A stretch of 63,339 nt of DNA from Myxococcales bacterium (lineage in GTDB: Bacteria; Myxococcota_A; Polyangia; Haliangiales; Haliangiaceae). The notes beneath the pieces were generated by a model, which worked only from the letters and a program-made list of their open reading frames with translations, did no database searches and was not told where the DNA came from. How positions within the stretch are numbered: the stretch's first letter is position 1; every line of letters starts with the position of its first letter. Of this stretch, positions 60,706-63,339 are shown in pieces. The translations under genes were made by a program, and so were the position numbers. The stretch lies in the NCBI GenBank assembly GCA_028287135.1, contig JAQBQE010000070.1:1-63339 (forward strand). The letters run 5' to 3'.

Positions 60706-62190
60706 TTAGTCGAGCTTCTTGATCGAGATCCGCGGCTTGCCCACTTCGTGGATCACGGTGGTGCCGCTGGAGCTGGTGTTGACGGTCTGCTTCTTCGTCG
60801 CGTCCTTCTTCGTCGTTGAAGAGATCTCCGTCCCGAGCTTCGTCGCGACTTCCTTCTCGATATCGTGCTCGGTCTCCCGGACCATCTGTGTCGTCAGATC
60901 CGTTGCGATCGAGGCGAGCGAGCTGATCTCGACGGCTTCCTTGTGGGTCTTCGGACTGCCGGAGGTATGGCTCGTGCCGTCGGATTCACTGCTTTCACGT
61001 GAAATCTTTCCACGACCACTGACGGCGTCCCAGATCGACCCGCCGAGCTCGAGCGCGGCAGCGACAATCGGCGCTCGCCTCATGAGGTTCTTGCCCTTGC
61101 TGTAGACCCACTTGCCCACGGACGACACGGTCTTCCAAGCCCCCTTCAGCTTGTCGACGACACCCGATTTCTCTGCTTCGCCGTCCTTCTTCTCTTTCGA
61201 TGGATCGAGTCCGACGGTCCATTTGACCGTCTTGTCGTGTGTCGTCACGTGCTGGTCGAGCGTGGAATCGAGCTGCTCTTCGATGCCCTTAAAGATGTCT
61301 TGCACGTTCGTGGCGAGGCTGGTCTTGAACGTGTTGATCATCTTTTCCTTCTCGACCGTCTTCTTCCTGCTCTCGATGTCGTTCGTGGTCTTGACCGCAG
61401 CTTGATCACTCTCACCAGAACCCTCTTCCGCCGATGTGCTTCGGTTCCAGGCGGTCGCGTGATCCTGGCTGCTTGTTGGCTCGATCATCACGGCAAATTT
61501 CGAATCTGATGTCGCTTCATAGTCGGCTCCCTCGGCGACGAACAGCTCGGTGGCTTGGCCTTTCGCGAGCGGCTTGATCGAGACGCTCAGTGTCTTGCCG
61601 GGAAAACGAACTGCCAGCTCAGCCTCCACTTCGGCGGCGATCGCGTCGTAGTCACCACGGTCACGCAATAGCGCATTCACCAGCGCCGTCGCCTCTTTGT
61701 CCGCGTTGGCACGTTCGCTGCCAGTTGCGCCGGGCTGCAGTTCAACCTTGACGTCGAACGAGGTCTTGGGTGCGTAGCGAATCGCGGCAGTGACCAAACC
61801 AGCGCCCCTCGGCACCATCGCTGTCCCGAGCTCGACGTCGCCGCTCTTGGCCATGTTGCCGCCTTGGAGCGAGACCGATCGTGCGCCGTTCGGCCGGATC
61901 TTGAGCTCGTCGACGACCATCTGATCTTTCCCGGTCCGACCGGGCAGGTTCCTCGTCTTGCCAAGGACGGATTGATAGTTGATCCACCACTGCGTTTTGA
62001 CGCGGTCATCCTCGGAGCCCGAAGCCGCCGCGCCGGTTGGGTCACTCTTCCCTTTGCCCGGCGAAAACACTCGATCGTAATCGGGCTTCGGTGCAGCAAC
62101 CGCATCCGGCTCGGTCTTTCCGGCGTGCTCGACAGTTTCGCGAGGTGCTGGGTGGTCGTGCTGCGGGCGCCGAGTGTTCTCAAGAGTCAT
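60706..62190 (-). CDS. large hydrophilic protein, candidate eCIS-associated protein
   Basis: This 494-residue protein has its ATG at 62190 with GGAG seven bases ahead (the open frame above it is antisense to the plus-strand gene). No signal peptide. A disordered N-terminus (about 1-75) precedes an alpha/beta region (about 90-290) with a VAEGADYEAT segment. A Lys/Glu/Thr-rich helical C-terminal part follows, with one weakly hydrophobic stretch (RRAPIVAAALELGGSIWDAV). It lacks the HEXXH/DUF4157 motif of known eCIS cargo. Context with the AAA ATPase suggests a cargo or adaptor. No family recognised. Confidence 0.6.
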   Translation of the reverse strand: MTLENTRRPQHDHPAPRETVEHAGKTEPDAVAAPKPDYDRVFSPGKGKSDPTGAAASGSEDDRVKTQWWINYQSVLGKTRNLPGRTGKDQMVVDELKIRPNGARSVSLQGGNMAKSGDVELGTAMVPRGAGLVTAAIRYAPKTSFDVKVELQPGATGSERANADKEATALVNALLRDRGDYDAIAAEVEAELAVRFPGKTLSVSIKPLAKGQATELFVAEGADYEATSDSKFAVMIEPTSSQDHATAWNRSTSAEEGSGESDQAAVKTTNDIESRKKTVEKEKMINTFKTSLATNVQDIFKGIEEQLDSTLDQHVTTHDKTVKWTVGLDPSKEKKDGEAEKSGVVDKLKGAWKTVSSVGKWVYSKGKNLMRRAPIVAAALELGGSIWDAVSGRGKISRESSESDGTSHTSGSPKTHKEAVEISSLASIATDLTTQMVRETEHDIEKEVATKLGTEISSTTKKDATKKQTVNTSSSGTTVIHEVGKPRISIKKLD

Positions 62191-62307
62191 CGAGTGCTCC
62201 AGTGGTGGTTCGAGTTGGAAGCACCTATCGACGTCGGGCCTGGCGGGTTGCTTGGGCGCTTCTCTTTTTTTCGCAACCGATGCAGAGACGTCCCGATACG
62301 CGCATCC

Positions 62308-62868
62308 ATGAGTCACTCGCAATCTCTGAAGCTCAAGCATTCCGAGGATTTGCCGCAGTCGCACGAGCAGTCGCCCACCACGCAGGCGCTCGGAATGGAG
62401 AGTCGGCGAGCCCAGCTGGTTACCGACGAAACCCTCGAGAGGCAGCCGATTGGATCTGTCGCTGGTCGGGTGCAGAAGACACCCGCGTCGTCTCGCATGC
62501 CGATTTGGCAGCCCGTCCGCGTCGCGAACGACGGGCGGATTCCGACCTCGAGCGAGGTGCTGAATCGGACGGAGCCTCCAAGTTCTCTCGCACCCGAGCT
62601 GGAGGCAGCGATCACCGCGACCTTGACCCGGCCGCTGGCGCCCGGTGAGAGTCACCAGACCGGCAACGCCTCCCGAGAGCGTGAGCTGTGCGATTTGCTT
62701 GCGAGGCTCGATGTTCTCCAAGCGCATCATCTCGGTCGACGGCTGGATCTCGCCAGATCGGATGACGCCGTGGCGCAGGCTTTCGGTCGGCTCGTGATCG
62801 AACGTCGTCACCGCATCAGAGCCTTCGTCGCTGATGCTCGTCGGCGAAACGCGATTGCGAAGCGATGA
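62308..62868 (+). CDS. hypothetical protein, divergent partner of the eCIS-type locus
   Basis: This 186-residue protein starts MSHSQSLKLKHSEDLPQSH. A disordered N-terminal half is followed by a compact helical C-terminal half (LCDLLARLDVLQAHHLGRRL, AFGRLVIERRHRIRAFVADA). I associate this helical ending with myxobacterial proteins near DUF4157/eCIS genes, but from memory only. It is divergent from the 494-residue gene across about 120 bp. Confidence 0.55.
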   Translation: MSHSQSLKLKHSEDLPQSHEQSPTTQALGMESRRAQLVTDETLERQPIGSVAGRVQKTPASSRMPIWQPVRVANDGRIPTSSEVLNRTEPPSSLAPELEAAITATLTRPLAPGESHQTGNASRERELCDLLARLDVLQAHHLGRRLDLARSDDAVAQAFGRLVIERRHRIRAFVADARRRNAIAKR

Positions 62869-62921
62869 CCGCCTTTGAAGCATACTCGTGCGCGTTGCCG
62901 CCTACCTAGCCAGCGCTGGCG

Positions 62922-63151
62922 TCAGGCGACGTTCCCGCGCGTATTCGCCGCCAAGAAGGCGTCAACGTCAGTAACGCGGTAGCGGATCAACCGTCGAGCT
63001 TGATCGACCGTGGCCCTCGCCCGGAGTAGCGCCAGCTCTGCAGCGTCGATCGCGAAACCCGGAGCTGCGATGCCAGACTCGCCTCGTCCAGAAGTTCGCC
63101 GAAACCAGCGGTGATCAGGGTCGCAATGTCGTTCTCGTTGGACGCGGGCAT
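62922..63151 (-). pseudogene. helix-turn-helix excisionase-like protein, frameshifted
   Basis: The ATG at 63151 has AGGAAG eight bases upstream. LLDEASLASQLRVSRSTLQS is the HTH, and WRYSGRGPRSIKLDG the wing. The frame then hits TGA at 62987-62989, while the next frame continues with RLIRYRVTDVDAFLAANTRG to the normal end. A one-base change restores an HTH_17/AlpA-like protein of about 75 residues. Either a recent inactivation or a sequencing error. Upstream TGTCA repeats may be its operator. Confidence 0.65.
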
Positions 63152-63159
63152 CAGCAGAC

Positions 63160-63252
63160 TTCCTGTCACAGAGTGTCAACCCGTGGTCTGACGTCGCCTG
63201 TCATGAGCGTGTCGCTGGCACCCTGTCATCGCGTCATGATCGCGGTGTCAGG
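63160..63252. repeat. five TGTCA repeats upstream of the HTH gene
   Basis: TGTCA occurs at 63164, 63174, 63199, 63224 and 63246, all in the same orientation, with spacings of 10, 25, 25 and 22 bases. It lies directly in front of the HTH gene. The roughly helical-turn-multiple spacing suggests binding sites for a regulator or iteron-type repeats of a mobile element. Confidence 0.4.
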
Positions 63253-63339
63253 TGGCCCTCGTAGACTCCGTCATCTACATGTCGCGCGATTACCCCACCG
63301 GATTGTCTGGCGCATCGGAATCAACAGTTACGTCGCCGA

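Noticed and set aside
60706..62883. Extension of the 494-residue protein to 725 residues
   Set aside because: The added N-terminus is antisense to the plus-strand gene at 62308, and the ATG at 62190 has a ribosome site.
63279..63339. Possible plus-strand gene start (MSRDYPTG...) at the window edge
   Set aside because: Only 20 codons are visible and there is no good ribosome site, so it cannot be judged.
1..63339. CRISPR arrays, rRNA operons and intact insertion sequences
   Set aside because: No regularly spaced direct repeats of 25-40 bases, rRNA-like sequence or complete transposase with terminal repeats were seen on reading through.

Overview
The window is very GC-rich DNA with the habits of a soil/sediment myxobacterium: many lipoproteins, a Ser/Thr kinase fused to a sulfatase-modifying (FGE) domain, SpoIIE/STAS partner switching and eCIS-type ATPase genes. 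Myxococcota, possibly Kofleriaceae-like, is my inference; there is no rRNA or intact tRNA to prove it.

Layout. 1-2549: RND efflux pump (transporter cut by the window edge, plus its lipoprotein adaptor). 2713-5050: proC-yggU-lipoprotein operon. 5051-10537: signalling operon (SpoIIE phosphatase, kinase-FGE, STAS-like antagonist, HATPase) with an OmpA C-terminal scrap behind it. 10534-17567: respiratory or extracellular electron-transfer operon (MauG-like peroxidase, two diheme lipoproteins, porin, cupredoxin, pentaheme lipoprotein). 17692-21618: DCC-family protein, outer-membrane proteins, phosphotransferase, OprO/P-like porin.

21888-41611 is the highlight: a lipid or polyketide locus with three radical SAM enzymes of the archaeal tetraether synthase (Tes/MJ0619) type, built into a discrete type II fatty-acid-synthase-like set. 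The set has a FabZ dehydratase, two complete and two active-site-less ketosynthases, three FabG-like reductases plus one dead SDR, an extended acyl carrier protein, a nitroreductase-family flavoprotein, a class III aminotransferase, an acyltransferase-3, a flippase-like protein, a fatty-acid hydroxylase and a dedicated PPTase. Fourteen minus-strand genes are joined by stop/start overlaps or direct adjacency (38503 to 25262). A divergent plus-strand unit holds radical SAM 3, a FabG and the PPTase. My hypothesis is that acyl chains are built on the ACP, then joined or modified at unactivated carbons by the radical enzymes, aminated by the transaminase, and capped or moved by the membrane proteins.

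41595-54057 is a patchwork of lipoproteins and secreted proteins with several broken or chimeric genes (cupin, RCC1 repeat, FGE lipoprotein, DHFR relic). 54179-63339 is accessory DNA. It has a tRNA-Ala 3' fragment beside a truncated tyrosine integrase (an integration scar), HTH/excisionase relics, transposase and TPR scraps, a ParE-type toxin-antitoxin pair, and a locus of an eCIS-type AAA ATPase with a Sel1 lipoprotein and two uncharacterised proteins.
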